A DNA stretch of 64,000 nt from Planktothrix tepida PCC 9214 (GCF_900009145.1 NZ_LN889801.1:177354-241353); one strand, 5' to 3'. Numbered from the stretch's first letter, positions 1 through 8,802 are shown. The notes: generated from the letters alone by a model not told the origin. Numbers and translations are program-made.

Positions 1-477
1 TTAGAATCGGTTTATCGAGCTAAACAAGTTGCCGCTTTAGGACAGTCAGTAACATCCATGCAGGAACATATTGCTGGAGCTTTAGAAGAAGTTCGGGAGC
101 AGTTTCGTCAAGAATTACACAATTTTTCCTCAACAGAATTTGTCCATTTAGAATCGTTACAAGAAAATTTGAAACAATTACAGGATATTACCTACGAATT
201 AAGAAATAATGCTGTAACTCAACAGGATTTTCAAGGCCGATTTGTAGAAATTCAAGATGTCATTCATCAATTACAACAAGAAAAATCTGTACAACCTTCT
301 TCCTCGGTAGATTTATCCCAAATTCAAACGAGATTAGATGCACTAACCCAAGAACATAAAGAGGTGATTAAACCCCATCTGAGACGTTTATTGTCCGTTG
401 TTAAACAATTACAAACCACTCAGACTCGACCCTTGCCCGTTCCTCCTAAACCCCTGCCCAAACATCCCACCCAATAA
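1..477 (+). CDS. Coiled-coil protein, 3' end only (5' end outside window)
   Basis: The reading frame is open from the first base of the window, so this is the C-terminal part of a longer gene; an internal ATG at 58 is probably not the start. The visible 158 or so residues are rich in Gln, Glu and Leu with heptad-like spacing, which suggests a long coiled coil. They end in a proline-rich tail (RPLPVPPKPLPK) of the kind found in flexible or protein-binding tails. No catalytic motif or membrane segment is visible. I do not recognise the family and assign no function. It is followed by about 100 bases before cynS. Confidence 0.6.
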   Translation, partial: LESVYRAKQVAALGQSVTSMQEHIAGALEEVREQFRQELHNFSSTEFVHLESLQENLKQLQDITYELRNNAVTQQDFQGRFVEIQDVIHQLQQEKSVQPSSSVDLSQIQTRLDALTQEHKEVIKPHLRRLLSVVKQLQTTQTRPLPVPPKPLPKHPTQ

Positions 478-510
478 GGATAACCTACCTTTTCTAAAAA
501 TCAAAAACTT

Positions 511-541
511 TTGTTAATATTGACCCAAACTATTTTATAAT
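511..541 (+). promoter_or_regulatory. Candidate promoter of cynS
   Basis: A perfect -10 hexamer TATAAT lies at 536-541, 43 bases before the cynS ATG. A TTGTTA at 511-516 could be a poor -35 element, but the 19-base spacing is long. A closer TTGACC at 520-525 is too near to act as a -35. No clean NtcA site (GTA-N8-TAC) was found, although cynS is NtcA-regulated in some cyanobacteria. Confidence 0.35.
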
Positions 542-584
542 CTGAGATGATTCTACACGCTATAAATTCTACGAGGAAGATTAC

Positions 585-1028
585 ATGGCTGTTTCAGAAA
601 TCACTGAAAAATTGTTAGCCGCAAAAAAACATAAAGGAGTCACATTTTCTGATTTAGAACAACTATTGGGACGCGATGAAGTTTGGATTGCTGCTGTTAT
701 CTATCGGCAAGCTAGTGCTTCTTATGAAGAAGCCAAAAAACTGATTGAAGCGTTAGGTTTAAGTTCAGAATATATTGAAGCCTTGACTGATTATCCAGTA
801 AAAGGATCACTGGAGCCTGTGATTCCAACTGATCCCTTAATTTATCGATTTTATGAAATTATGCAAGTCTATGGAATGCCCCTCAAAAGTGTCATTCATG
901 AAAAATTTGGAGATGGTATTATGAGCGCTATTGATTTTACCTTAGATGTGGATAAAATTGAAGATCCAAATGGTGATCGGGTTAAAGTCACGATGAATGG
1001 AAAATTCTTACCGTATAAAAAATGGTAA
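585..1028 (+). CDS. cynS: Cyanate hydratase (cyanase)
   Basis: Cyanase converts cyanate plus bicarbonate to ammonia and CO2 in the cytoplasm, which detoxifies cyanate and supplies nitrogen. The 147-residue length is normal for the family, which works as a homodecamer. The N-terminal half (about 1-75) is the helical domain and the C-terminal half the catalytic domain. The catalytic triad known from the E. coli enzyme (Arg96, Glu99, Ser122) lines up here with a constant offset of eight as Arg88 and Glu91 in [11 protein letters not shown], and Ser114 in GIMSAIDF. No cynABD transporter genes are adjacent, so the gene appears to stand alone. A hairpin terminator follows directly. Confidence 0.96.
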   Translation: MAVSEITEKLLAAKKHKGVTFSDLEQLLGRDEVWIAAVIYRQASASYEEAKKLIEALGLSSEYIEALTDYPVKGSLEPVIPTDPLIYRFYEIMQVYGMPLKSVIHEKFGDGIMSAIDFTLDVDKIEDPNGDRVKVTMNGKFLPYKKW

Positions 1029-1049
1029 TTTTTTGAATGGATCTCTGAG

Positions 1050-1083
1050 ATTTCTCCTAGTTAAATACTGGGAGAAATTTTTG
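1050..1083 (+). terminator. Rho-independent terminator after cynS
   Basis: An 11-bp stem (ATTTCTCCTAG at 1050-1060, CTGGGAGAAAT at 1068-1078, with one G-T pair) closes a 7-base loop and runs into a short T tract. It separates cynS from the riboswitch-led transcript downstream. Confidence 0.7.
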
Positions 1084-1104
1084 ACTAAAATGTAATCCTA
1101 TGAT

Positions 1105-1260
1105 ACAGTCAAGGATCTGAGTCGGTTCTAGCGGGGAACAGTCGCTAGAAGTAAGGGGAAAGTTTGGCGCAAATCCAACACTGTCCCGCAACTGTGATGA
1201 GAGTCTTGATCTCTAAGTCAGAATACCCACCGAAATCAGATTATTCTTTCACACATCTGC
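1105..1260 (+). promoter_or_regulatory. Cobalamin (B12) riboswitch
   Basis: The leader of the hupE-like gene carries the conserved core of the adenosylcobalamin riboswitch. The B12-box-like segment GCGCAAATCCAACACTG lies near 1168-1184 and is followed by TCCCGCAACTGTGA. AAGTCAGAATACCC lies near 1214-1227. A flanking GGGGAA segment and the paired arms TCTAGCG/CGCTAG are upstream. Such switches repress B12 synthesis or cobalt-uptake genes when cobalamin is plentiful. Its position just before a HupE-type transporter supports a cobalt role for that protein. A further hairpin at 1254-1272 covers the start codon and may be the expression platform. Confidence 0.93.
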
Positions 1261-1272
1261 GCGGTACAGATG
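1254..1272 (+). promoter_or_regulatory. Start-codon-sequestering hairpin of the B12 riboswitch
   Basis: CATCTG at 1254-1259 pairs perfectly with CAGATG at 1267-1272 around a 7-base loop. The 3' arm includes the first ATG (1270-1272) of hupE. No T tract follows, so control of translation rather than transcription is the likelier mode. This is an inference from position. Confidence 0.5.
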
Positions 1273-1950
1273 ATGTTTATGATGTTCAAATCATTTCAGC
1301 GTTTTTGTCAGGATTTCTCGCTACAAAATAATAATCGAGTCTTTTTTTTAGGCATCAGTTTATTATTACTGTTGATGGCGCAACCTGCCACAGCCCATCA
1401 TGCCTTTGGCGGTCGAATTCCGAAGAATTTTTTTGAAGGATTTTTATCAGGACTCGCTCATCCCATCATTGGAATTGATCACTTTGCCTTTATTCTTTCC
1501 ATTGGTTTAATTGCAGCTAGTATTGTGGGTGGAATTTGGATAATTGTCGGGTTTCTAGGGGCTGCTATGTTAGGGACAGCAATCCATTTAATGAGTTTTA
1601 ATTTGCCGGTTCCTGAAGTGGCGATCGCCCTATCGGTGATTACCATTGGCATTTTATTAGTGCTGAAAAAACAATTACCCCTAGCCGTATTAATCAGTTT
1701 AGCAAGCGTAGCGGGTTTATTTCATGGCTATGCCTATGGAGAATCAATTATGGGGGCAGGAATGATGCCTTTAATCTCCTATTTGGCAGGATTTACTTTG
1801 ATTCAATTGGGAATAGCGGGAGCGACGATGAAACTCGCTCAATCCTTCCAACAAACCTTAGAAACTAGCAAATATTCCCTGATCAAATATTCAGGTTTTG
1901 CTGTTGTAGCGATTGGGGTAATTGCTTTATCTAGTGCAATTACAGGCTAA
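1270..1950 (+). CDS. hupE: HupE/UreJ-family metal transporter, probably cobalt
   Basis: This 226-residue protein has an N-terminal signal or membrane segment (about 24-42) ending at TAHHAFGG, followed by about six hydrophobic segments. Two motifs of the HupE/UreJ family are present: HPIIGIDH at 64-71 and FHGYAYGE at 151-158. Their His, Asp and Glu side chains are thought to bind Ni or Co in transit. Family members import nickel or cobalt; those under B12 riboswitches are predicted cobalt importers, and this gene sits directly behind one. Start choice is uncertain: the annotated ATG lies inside a hairpin and no clear Shine-Dalgarno is visible. cobW lies 88 bases downstream, beyond a hairpin that could partly terminate the transcript. 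Confidence 0.9.
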   Translation: MMFMMFKSFQRFCQDFSLQNNNRVFFLGISLLLLLMAQPATAHHAFGGRIPKNFFEGFLSGLAHPIIGIDHFAFILSIGLIAASIVGGIWIIVGFLGAAMLGTAIHLMSFNLPVPEVAIALSVITIGILLVLKKQLPLAVLISLASVAGLFHGYAYGESIMGAGMMPLISYLAGFTLIQLGIAGATMKLAQSFQQTLETSKYSLIKYSGFAVVAIGVIALSSAITG

Positions 1951-1981
1951 TTTCCCTTAAGTATATTTCAGTTTTACTGCT

Positions 1982-2014
1982 GTAGAGATGTTAAATTAAA
2001 CGTCTCTACTTTTT
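1982..2014 (+). terminator. Hairpin with T tract between hupE and cobW
   Basis: GTAGAGAT at 1982-1989 pairs with GTCTCTAC at 2002-2009 (one T-G pair), closing a 12-base loop and followed by five Ts. It has the shape of an intrinsic terminator and could lower read-through from the riboswitch-controlled hupE into cobW. Confidence 0.55.
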
Positions 2015-2038
2015 ACCTTTAATCTTTAACTCAATCTT

Positions 2039-3076
2039 ATGTCTGCCAAAATTCCTGTTACCGTCATTACTGGATTTTTAGGAAGTGGAAAAACCACCAC
2101 CATTCGTCATTTATTACAAAATAATCAAGGTCGTCGCATAGCCGTTTTAGTGAATGAATTTGGAGAAGTCGGTATTGATGGAGAATTGATCCGTTCTTGT
2201 CAAGTTTGCGATGATGAAACCCCAGAAGTCAACTTAGTAGAACTCACCAATGGTTGTTTATGTTGTACCGTGCAGGAAGAGTTTTTTCCCGCTATGCAAG
2301 AACTTCTAAAACGACGAGATAAAATCGATCATATTGTGATTGAAACCTCTGGGTTAGCATTACCAAAACCCTTAGTTCAAGCCTTCCGATGGCCGGAAAT
2401 TCGCACGGGTGCAACAGTTGATGGTGTTATAACCGTAGTAGACTGTGAAGCCATTGCTAAGGGGACGTTAGTGGGGGATATTGAAGCAGTTGAAGCCCAA
2501 CGTCAAGCTGATCCTAATTTAGATCATGAAACCCCTATTGAAGAATTATTTGAAGATCAACTCGCCTGTGCGGATTTAATTTTATTAACAAAAACCGATC
2601 ATGTTGATGCCGAAACTCAACAGAAAGTTGAAACCTGGTTAAAACAAGAATTGCGTGAGGGCGTTAAAATTGTTTCTTGTCAACAGGGAAATATTCATCC
2701 TGATGTGATTTTAGGGTTTAATTCAGCCGTTGAGGATAATTTAGAAGCCCGTCCCAGTCATCATGACACTGAAGAAGAACACGAACATGATGATAATATT
2801 AATTCAGTTCCTGTGATTTTAACCCAAGACTTTGAACCTCAAGACTTAATTGAACGGTTAAAAACAATAGTTAAACAACAGGAAATTTACCGGATTAAAG
2901 GGTTTGTTTCGGTTCCCCATAAACCGATGCGGTTAGTTTTACAAGGAGTTGGCGATCGCATTGAAACCTTTTATGATCGTCTCTGGAAACCAACAGAATC
3001 TCGTCAAACCCAATTAGTATTTATTGGGGAAAATTTACAAGCTTCTGAAATTAAAAATGCCGTTTTAGGGAATTAA
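2039..3076 (+). CDS. cobW: CobW-family GTPase metallochaperone
   Basis: This is a COG0523/CobW P-loop GTPase of 345 residues. The N-terminal GTPase domain carries a Walker A motif GFLGSGKT at 12-19, the family's metal-binding GCLCC motif at 72-76 and a TKTD base-recognition motif at 184-187. A His/Glu-rich linker (SHHDTEEEHEHDD, about 240-252) likely binds metal. The C-terminal CobW_C domain spans roughly 257-340. COG0523 proteins deliver Zn, Co or other metals using GTP; CobW members are tied to cobalt insertion in B12 synthesis. Its place behind a B12-riboswitch-controlled cobalt transporter, with cobQ elsewhere in the window, favours cobalt over zinc. That choice is an inference. Confidence 0.9.
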   Translation: MSAKIPVTVITGFLGSGKTTTIRHLLQNNQGRRIAVLVNEFGEVGIDGELIRSCQVCDDETPEVNLVELTNGCLCCTVQEEFFPAMQELLKRRDKIDHIVIETSGLALPKPLVQAFRWPEIRTGATVDGVITVVDCEAIAKGTLVGDIEAVEAQRQADPNLDHETPIEELFEDQLACADLILLTKTDHVDAETQQKVETWLKQELREGVKIVSCQQGNIHPDVILGFNSAVEDNLEARPSHHDTEEEHEHDDNINSVPVILTQDFEPQDLIERLKTIVKQQEIYRIKGFVSVPHKPMRLVLQGVGDRIETFYDRLWKPTESRQTQLVFIGENLQASEIKNAVLGN

Positions 3077-3307
3077 AACCTATTTTTAGGGTTGATAGGG
3101 GCGGGTTAAAGTTAACTTTTGATCCTCAAAAATCATTGATTAACACCTGCCCTAATTTTGTGCCAAAATTTGTAAATCATTAGGATCGGTAGTCTTCAAG
3201 ATTAAGAATAGCCCCAAACTTAAATTATAGGTCAGGGAACCAGTAGACGTTACACTGCGTTACAACACGATAGAATATAAGGTGATCTAGCCAGAAACCA
3301 TATTGAC

Positions 3308-3313
3308 AAGGAG
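3308..3313 (+). promoter_or_regulatory. Shine-Dalgarno of dnaK
   Basis: AAGGAG ends 11 bases before the dnaK ATG at 3325. It fixes the start at [12 protein letters not shown], which matches the conserved N-terminus of the family. Confidence 0.6.
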
Positions 3314-3324
3314 ATAACCAACGC

Positions 3325-5352
3325 ATGGGCAAAGTAGTCGGCATTGACTTGGGGACAACGAACTCTGTGGTTGCGGTCATGGAGGGCGGTAAACCCGTTG
3401 TGATTGCTAACTCTGAAGGGATGCGAACCACCCCCTCCGTCGTTGGGTTTACCAAGGAAGGAGAACGCATCGTGGGACAGATGGCTAGACGTCAGGCGGT
3501 TTTGAACCCCCAAAACACCTTTTATGGGGTCAAACGGCTGATGGGTTGTCGCTATTCTGACCTGTCTCCCGCCTCCAAACGGGTTCCCTACACGATGCGA
3601 CGGGATGAAACGGATAATATTAGAATCAAATGTCCCAGAGTTAATAAAGATTTTGCGCCGGAAGAAATTTCGGCAATGATATTAAAAAAATTAGTTGAAG
3701 AAGCGACTCGGTATTTAGGAGAAGAAATTACCGGGGCTGTGATTACGGTTCCTGCCTATTTTAATGATTCTCAAAGACAAGCCACTAGAGATGCCGGACG
3801 CATTGCCGGATTAGAGGTTAAACGCATTTTAAATGAACCGACTGCGGCTTCTTTAGCTTATGGTTTAGAACGCAGAGATTATGGCACAATTTTAGTGTTT
3901 GATTTGGGGGGCGGAACCTTTGATGTCTCGGTTTTAGAGGTGGGAGAAGGGGTATTTGAAGTCAAGTCTACCAGTGGAGATACGCAACTGGGAGGAACGG
4001 ATTTTGATCAGAAAATTGTCGATTGGTTAGCAGAACAATTTCTATCAGAAGAAGGAGTAGATTTAAGACGCGATCGCCAATCGTTACAACGGTTAACAGA
4101 AGCGGCTGAAAAAGCAAAAATTGAGCTTTCTGGCGTTGGAGTTACGGATATTAATTTACCCTTTATTGCTGCTACAGAAGACGGCCCAAAACATTTAGAA
4201 ACCCGCTTAACCAGAGGAGAATTTGAGGGATTATGTGGGGATTTAATTCAACGGTTACGTCGTCCGGTGAAACAAGCGTTAGCGGATGCGGGATTAACTT
4301 CTAATGATATTGATGATGTGATTTTAGTCGGCGGTTCTACTCGAATGCCAATGGTGCAACAATTAGTTAGAACGTTAATTGATTTAGAACCGAATCAAGG
4401 GGTGAATCCTGATGAAGTAGTGGCGGTTGGTGCGGCAATTCAAGCGGGAATTTTAGCCGGAGATGTACGAGATGTATTATTATTAGATGTTACTCCCTTA
4501 TCGTTAGGATTAGAAACCATTGGGGGAGTCATGAAAAAATTAATTCCCCGTAATACAACTATTCCAGTGCGTCGTTCTGATATTTTTTCAACTTCAGAAA
4601 ATAACCAAACTTTGGTAGAAGTTCATATCTTACAAGGAGAACGGGAATTAGCCGTTGATAATAAATCTTTAGGTCGGTTTAAGTTAACTGGAATTCCGCC
4701 CGCACCGCGAGGAGTTCCACAAATTCAAGTCGCTCTTGATATTGATGCGAATGGTATTTTACAAGTTACCGCCTTAGATAAAACCACCGGACGAGAACAA
4801 AGTGTTGTAATTCAAGGTGCTTCTACCTTATCTCAAGATGAAGTTAATCGCATGATTCGAGATGCGGAAAAATATGCAGAAGTTGACCGTTTACAACGAG
4901 AACGAGTCGAAAAACGCAACCGCGCCCAAGCTTTAACCTATCAAGCCGAACGACAATTAAGAGAAGTTGCTTTAGATTATGGAATGCAATTTGCTCAACG
5001 TCAACGGTCAAGAATTGAAACCTTAATTCGCTCTTTAAGAGATAGTTTAGAACGAGATGATGACCGAGGAATTGATCAAATTAGTGTGGATTTACAAGAT
5101 GCTTTATATGAGTTAAGTCGGGAAGTTTCTGTGTTTGCAACAGAGGATGATGAGGATGATTTATTTGGTTCAATTCGTCGAACCTTTTCCGGTGAAAAAC
5201 GTCGAGTTGATCCCTATGAACCTCCGACTCGCAGTTATTCTCGATATGAACCCCGCACCAGCAGTGGCGGTAGTTTAGGTGGAGGTGTATCTCGGACTCG
5301 TCGCTATTCTCCCAGTGATAATTGGGATGATGATGATGATGATTGGCTGTAA
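3325..5352 (+). CDS. dnaK: Hsp70 chaperone DnaK (DnaK1-like, acidic C-terminal tail)
   Basis: An ATP-dependent Hsp70 chaperone of 675 residues. The nucleotide-binding domain shows the phosphate-1 motif GIDLGTTNS (6-14), phosphate-2 DLGGGTFD (193-200) and the adenosine motif VGGSTRMP (335-342). The hydrophobic interdomain linker (VLLLDVTPL, about 384-392) leads to the beta-sandwich and helical lid. The protein is some 37 residues longer than E. coli DnaK. Instead of the EEV-type end it has an Arg/Ser/Gly-rich disordered tail closing in six Asp then WL. Cyanobacteria carry several DnaKs; this tail and the adjacent J-protein gene suggest the DnaK1 type, which is an inference. It probably forms an operon with the J-domain gene 76 bases downstream, though a strong hairpin lies between. 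Confidence 0.95.
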   Translation: MGKVVGIDLGTTNSVVAVMEGGKPVVIANSEGMRTTPSVVGFTKEGERIVGQMARRQAVLNPQNTFYGVKRLMGCRYSDLSPASKRVPYTMRRDETDNIRIKCPRVNKDFAPEEISAMILKKLVEEATRYLGEEITGAVITVPAYFNDSQRQATRDAGRIAGLEVKRILNEPTAASLAYGLERRDYGTILVFDLGGGTFDVSVLEVGEGVFEVKSTSGDTQLGGTDFDQKIVDWLAEQFLSEEGVDLRRDRQSLQRLTEAAEKAKIELSGVGVTDINLPFIAATEDGPKHLETRLTRGEFEGLCGDLIQRLRRPVKQALADAGLTSNDIDDVILVGGSTRMPMVQQLVRTLIDLEPNQGVNPDEVVAVGAAIQAGILAGDVRDVLLLDVTPLSLGLETIGGVMKKLIPRNTTIPVRRSDIFSTSENNQTLVEVHILQGERELAVDNKSLGRFKLTGIPPAPRGVPQIQVALDIDANGILQVTALDKTTGREQSVVIQGASTLSQDEVNRMIRDAEKYAEVDRLQRERVEKRNRAQALTYQAERQLREVALDYGMQFAQRQRSRIETLIRSLRDSLERDDDRGIDQISVDLQDALYELSREVSVFATEDDEDDLFGSIRRTFSGEKRRVDPYEPPTRSYSRYEPRTSSGGSLGGGVSRTRRYSPSDNWDDDDDDWL

Positions 5353-5356
5353 CCTT

Positions 5357-5389
5357 AGAAACCCGGTTTCTTTTAGAAACCGGGTTTCT
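5357..5389 (+). terminator. 14-bp perfect hairpin after dnaK (dispersed AGAAACC repeat)
   Basis: AGAAACCCGGTTTC at 5357-5370 pairs perfectly with GAAACCGGGTTTCT at 5376-5389 around a 5-base loop. No long T tract follows, so it may act as an attenuator or mRNA-end stabiliser between dnaK and the J-protein gene. Related sequences occur near 11209 and 47428, so it belongs to a dispersed repeat family. Confidence 0.65.
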
Positions 5390-5428
5390 GACCACTTAAT
5401 TATGAACTCGTTAACCTAAATTTAACCT

Positions 5429-6421
5429 ATGCAAAATTTTCGGAATTATTATCAAATTTTAGGGGTTTCGCGCGAAGCATCTGTTGATGAAATTAAGAAA
5501 GTGTATCGCAGACTAGCCAGACAATATCACCCGGACTTAAATCCTGGGGATAAGGAAGCAGAAGAAAAATTTAAAGATATTGGAGAAGCTTATAATATTT
5601 TATCTGATCCTGAAAAACGATTAGAATATGATAATTATAGTCAATTTTGGAAACAAAAAGGGTTTCAAGATTGGCAAAAAAATGCGTTTTCAGGAATTAA
5701 AAACTGGGGAAGTCGTCGGACAATTTCTCAAACTGAAGATGTAGATTATGGAGATTATTCTGATTTTGATACCTTCATTGATCAATTATTAGGACGGCGG
5801 CGGGAAGTGCGAACCGTTGACCCGAAAAACTCCCCTCAAATGACCTCCACTGACCCCTATGATTCTCCTCGAACAAAAGCAGTTTATAAACCCACTCCCC
5901 GCGAAACAAAACGGGATATTGAGGCGCGATTAACCTTACCGTTAGAAAAAGCTTATACCGGAGGAACAGAACGCATCCGTTTAGAAGATGGACGGTCTTT
6001 AGAAGTGGATTTACCCCCAGGAATGGTGAAGGGTCAACAAATCCGTTTGAGAAATCAAGGAATTAATGGGGGAGACTTATTTTTAAAAATTAATATTACT
6101 CCCCATCCCTTTTTTAGAATAGAAAAATCAGAAATTTATTGTCAAATTCCTGTCACTCCCACAGAAGCAGTATTAGGGGGAGAAATTGATGTTCCTACGT
6201 TAGATGGTTTGGTTAAAATGCGTTTACCTGCGGGGGTGGTATCGGGTCAACGGTTACGATTAGCCAATAAAGGTTATCCGAACATTGAAGGAGAACGGGG
6301 CGATCAATTAATTGAAATTCAAGTGGTTATTCCTAAAAATATTACTCCTGAAGAACGAGAATTATATGAAAAATTACGTCAAATTGAAACCTTTAAACCC
6401 CGTCAAAATTTAAAAATATAA
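5429..6421 (+). CDS. dnaJ: J-domain co-chaperone, class B (CbpA-like DnaJ)
   Basis: A 330-residue Hsp40 co-chaperone that stimulates DnaK ATPase and hands over substrates. The J domain occupies about 5-70, with the essential HPD tripeptide at 34-36 in [11 protein letters not shown] linker of about 90 residues, partly polar and disordered, replaces the Gly/Phe and zinc-finger regions; no CxxCxGxG repeats are present, so this is a class B (CbpA/DjlB-like) protein rather than a canonical DnaJ. The C-terminal substrate-binding domain (about 155-315) has the expected beta-rich pattern with [17 protein letters not shown] and [17 protein letters not shown]. It follows dnaK on the same strand and is its likely partner. 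Confidence 0.92.
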   Translation: MQNFRNYYQILGVSREASVDEIKKVYRRLARQYHPDLNPGDKEAEEKFKDIGEAYNILSDPEKRLEYDNYSQFWKQKGFQDWQKNAFSGIKNWGSRRTISQTEDVDYGDYSDFDTFIDQLLGRRREVRTVDPKNSPQMTSTDPYDSPRTKAVYKPTPRETKRDIEARLTLPLEKAYTGGTERIRLEDGRSLEVDLPPGMVKGQQIRLRNQGINGGDLFLKINITPHPFFRIEKSEIYCQIPVTPTEAVLGGEIDVPTLDGLVKMRLPAGVVSGQRLRLANKGYPNIEGERGDQLIEIQVVIPKNITPEERELYEKLRQIETFKPRQNLKI

Positions 6422-6483
6422 CCCGTAGGGTGCGATAGCTGGCGGGGTTATCATCTCGTGAGGCATTCTACTCCTGTCTGGTG

Positions 6484-7227
6484 TTATAACGCGGTCATAA
6501 CCTTCAACAATTCTGCTGATAAATCAACATTTAAAGGATCTTCTTTTTTAAACAGAACCCCGGCTAAAAAGTAGATATTTTCAGAATAAAAGGCTTTCTG
6601 TTTTTTCTGAAGGTTTTCAATGGTTTGTTTAACTTTTGGTTCGCAACTATAGTAACCAAACTTTAACGGTGAAATCATAAAATCAACCACTTGATAACCC
6701 TGTGCTTGAGCATACTCAATAGTTTCTACCGGATTAGAATAAGCTGCAATCATTAATAAAACATTCTTACAACCCACTGTAAACAGCTTCTTTGTAATCG
6801 TAGCTCCATCAATTCCTCCATACAAAGCAGGCATATATAAATCATTATCAGGTGCCGGAAGATAAGGAGGATTTGCAATTAAATAACTCGCGGAACCAGG
6901 GGAAGCACTAAAAAAACATTCATTATGAATAATATACTTGTTTCTAAGCTGATATTGCTCAATAGTAGACCGAGCTAATTTACAAGCATCACTGTTTAAT
7001 TCATAGCCATGAATACAGCCTTTAAATCGAGTTTTAAGTAAACAATTAATGACAGGACTTCCTTCACCCGTCCCAAATTCAATAATTGAGTCAAAGGGTG
7101 TACATTGATTTAATACCATTTTCTCAATACATTGAGAGTAAAATTGAGATTCTTCAGGACAGAAGAATACTTGATCAGGAGAATAAGATTCTGTAACTTG
7201 ATTAGAAGGTAATAATCCGCTTTGCAT
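6484..7227 (-). CDS. PrmC/HemK-like SAM-dependent methyltransferase
   Basis: A 247-residue class I methyltransferase. The SAM-binding loop is visible as IEFGTGEGSP (about 49-58). The NPPYLPAP motif, followed by ALYGGIDGATITKKL, closely resembles the NPPY...GGxDG segment of PrmC/HemK-type N5-glutamine and N6-adenine methyltransferases, in which the NPPY residues hold the planar amino group of the substrate. The N-terminal helical domain of true PrmC is reduced or absent, so the substrate is not known and no prmC symbol is given. It is transcribed after the di-iron gene 48 bases upstream on the same strand and may share its transcript. Confidence 0.75.
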   Translation of the reverse strand: MQSGLLPSNQVTESYSPDQVFFCPEESQFYSQCIEKMVLNQCTPFDSIIEFGTGEGSPVINCLLKTRFKGCIHGYELNSDACKLARSTIEQYQLRNKYIIHNECFFSASPGSASYLIANPPYLPAPDNDLYMPALYGGIDGATITKKLFTVGCKNVLLMIAAYSNPVETIEYAQAQGYQVVDFMISPLKFGYYSCEPKVKQTIENLQKKQKAFYSENIYFLAGVLFKKEDPLNVDLSAELLKVMTAL

Positions 7228-7275
7228 GATGAATATTTAGAGATAAATGTTAATTGGAAATTGTTGAAAATTGAA

Positions 7276-8397
7276 TTAGGAATTGCTAACCGATTTTTCT
7301 GCTTGTTTAACCGCTTTAATCACGGCATCCCCAGCCCGATCGCCCATCCATTTTTCTTGGTCATAACCGAGTAGAATTTGCCAAGCATCATTCGGATATC
7401 GATCCACTAACGGTAATGCCACTTTGTCTAACATCCAGCGACCATGACGTTCATCTTCGCGGATATGTAATGCCCAATACCCCATTGCCGTATCTGAAAG
7501 TTTGAGTCGTTCTGCGGCTAATTTATAATCGGTATAAATGGCAGGGCCAGCAATTTCAAAATAAGTTAAGCCCCCGTTATAACGTAAGAAATAACGCTTG
7601 CATTCTGTTAGGAGAAAATTATGATTAATTGAGGCTAAAACTTCCCAAGGAACAATGTTAAAATAAGCTTCTGGCTCCGTCTCTAACCCCAATTCTGCCA
7701 TCATTTGAGCAAAAAAGGTTGAATGTTTTCGATTGAGACGACCATTGCCATATTCTTCGAGTAATACTAAGATTAATGTGGCTTGAACTTCGTTACTCGC
7801 ACCGCCCAAAATCCGCGACATTCGACTGGCTTCTACTAATCCATCTAAAGAAGCGATCGCTAATAAATGTTTATACCCTTCCAGGGTCATTTCGTGCCGC
7901 AAATAATATTTATTTTCACTAATTGCTGGATTGAGATCAACCTCGCTCCGTTCATTTAACGCTTGCTTAATATCTTGTTGTTTGTATTCTTCCAAATCAA
8001 ATTGGGCATTTTCCCAAGTTTGCCAAACTTCCTCAATGCGATCGCGCACCCAGTTTAAATAATAAGACCGTTCGTTGCTATAGTGCTTTAAATCATCATA
8101 CCAAAACAAATTCAGCCGATTAATTCGATAAAGAATGCGTTGTAAAAATAAATGGGCTAAATCAATCTCATTATTGTTAACTTTTTCGGTATAAGCCCTT
8201 AATAAAGCGGTATTGAGTGTGACTTCAAAAGGTTGTACTAATTCTGGCTTAATACTGATTTTTTGATCGAGATTTTCTAAATTTAGCAGTTGAATAAAGT
8301 GTTCTTCTGCCTCAATAAAATTAACGGATTGAGAAAGTGAAGGCAGATGGGTTGATATCCCTTTAATCACTTGATCGGGACTCAAAGTTGCTGTCAT
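7276..8397 (-). CDS. Haem-oxygenase-like iron-containing redox enzyme (HDO family)
   Basis: A 373-residue, mainly helical protein of the haem-oxygenase-like di-iron oxidase type. Two segments carry the likely iron ligands: EEYGNGRLNRKHSTFF near 219-234 and HIREDERHGRWMLDK near 311-325. These resemble the paired E...H and D/E-x2-H helices of 'iron-containing redox enzyme' proteins. Family members oxidise diverse small substrates (fatty acids, amino acids) and the substrate here cannot be read from sequence. The N-terminal 160 residues are helical with no clear motif. The gene is divergent from a long non-coding region containing a perfect 24-base palindrome. A methyltransferase gene lies 48 bases downstream, so the pair may act together in small-molecule modification. 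Confidence 0.7.
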   Translation of the reverse strand: MTATLSPDQVIKGISTHLPSLSQSVNFIEAEEHFIQLLNLENLDQKISIKPELVQPFEVTLNTALLRAYTEKVNNNEIDLAHLFLQRILYRINRLNLFWYDDLKHYSNERSYYLNWVRDRIEEVWQTWENAQFDLEEYKQQDIKQALNERSEVDLNPAISENKYYLRHEMTLEGYKHLLAIASLDGLVEASRMSRILGGASNEVQATLILVLLEEYGNGRLNRKHSTFFAQMMAELGLETEPEAYFNIVPWEVLASINHNFLLTECKRYFLRYNGGLTYFEIAGPAIYTDYKLAAERLKLSDTAMGYWALHIREDERHGRWMLDKVALPLVDRYPNDAWQILLGYDQEKWMGDRAGDAVIKAVKQAEKSVSNS

Positions 8398-8508
8398 ACG
8401 ATAATTCCTAAATTCGAGATTATTTCCTAACGATTAATTCTGACCTGAGCCAAGTATTAAGATTTGTTTCGTTAGCTCATCTCACTATAATCAAGTTTCA
8501 GTTCTTCC

Positions 8509-8532
8509 ATGTTCTATCTATAGATAGAACAT
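8509..8532. promoter_or_regulatory. Perfect 24-base palindrome, candidate operator
   Basis: The half-site ATGTTCTATCTA is followed immediately by its exact reverse complement, with no loop. It lies about 112 bases before the start of the di-iron gene. A loop-less palindrome of this length is more typical of a dimeric repressor site than of an RNA hairpin, and no T tract follows. The binding protein is not known. Confidence 0.5.
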
Positions 8533-8802
8533 CAAGGAATAGCCTAAAAATAAACGATTTCAGCAAGATATTTGATGAATTTTTAAGATTTAAAGATGTA
8601 TCAATCTCTTTCTAAAGATAGTTGAATTAATCGACTTTATCCGCTATTTTAAGCTGAATTGATCGAGAAAGATTCAGTTTCGTTGCTAAAATTTTTATGT
8701 CGGAATTCTGGGACTGGCTTGGATTTTTAAGAAGAAAAAACCATAGGCTTGTTAGTAGGGGTTTATGATTATTGGTAGATTAATTAAGTTTAATTAGGGA
8801 GT

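Noticed and set aside
511..541. NtcA site before cynS
   Set aside because: GTTAATATTGAC has only eight bases between GT and AC, not the GTA-N8-TAC form.
3225..3513. Minus-strand frames across the start of dnaK
   Set aside because: They are antisense to a strongly conserved gene and show no motifs.
5081..5395. Minus-strand frame rich in His and Asn over the dnaK tail
   Set aside because: It is the complement of Asp- and Asn-rich codons (GAT repeats) in dnaK, not a metal-binding protein.
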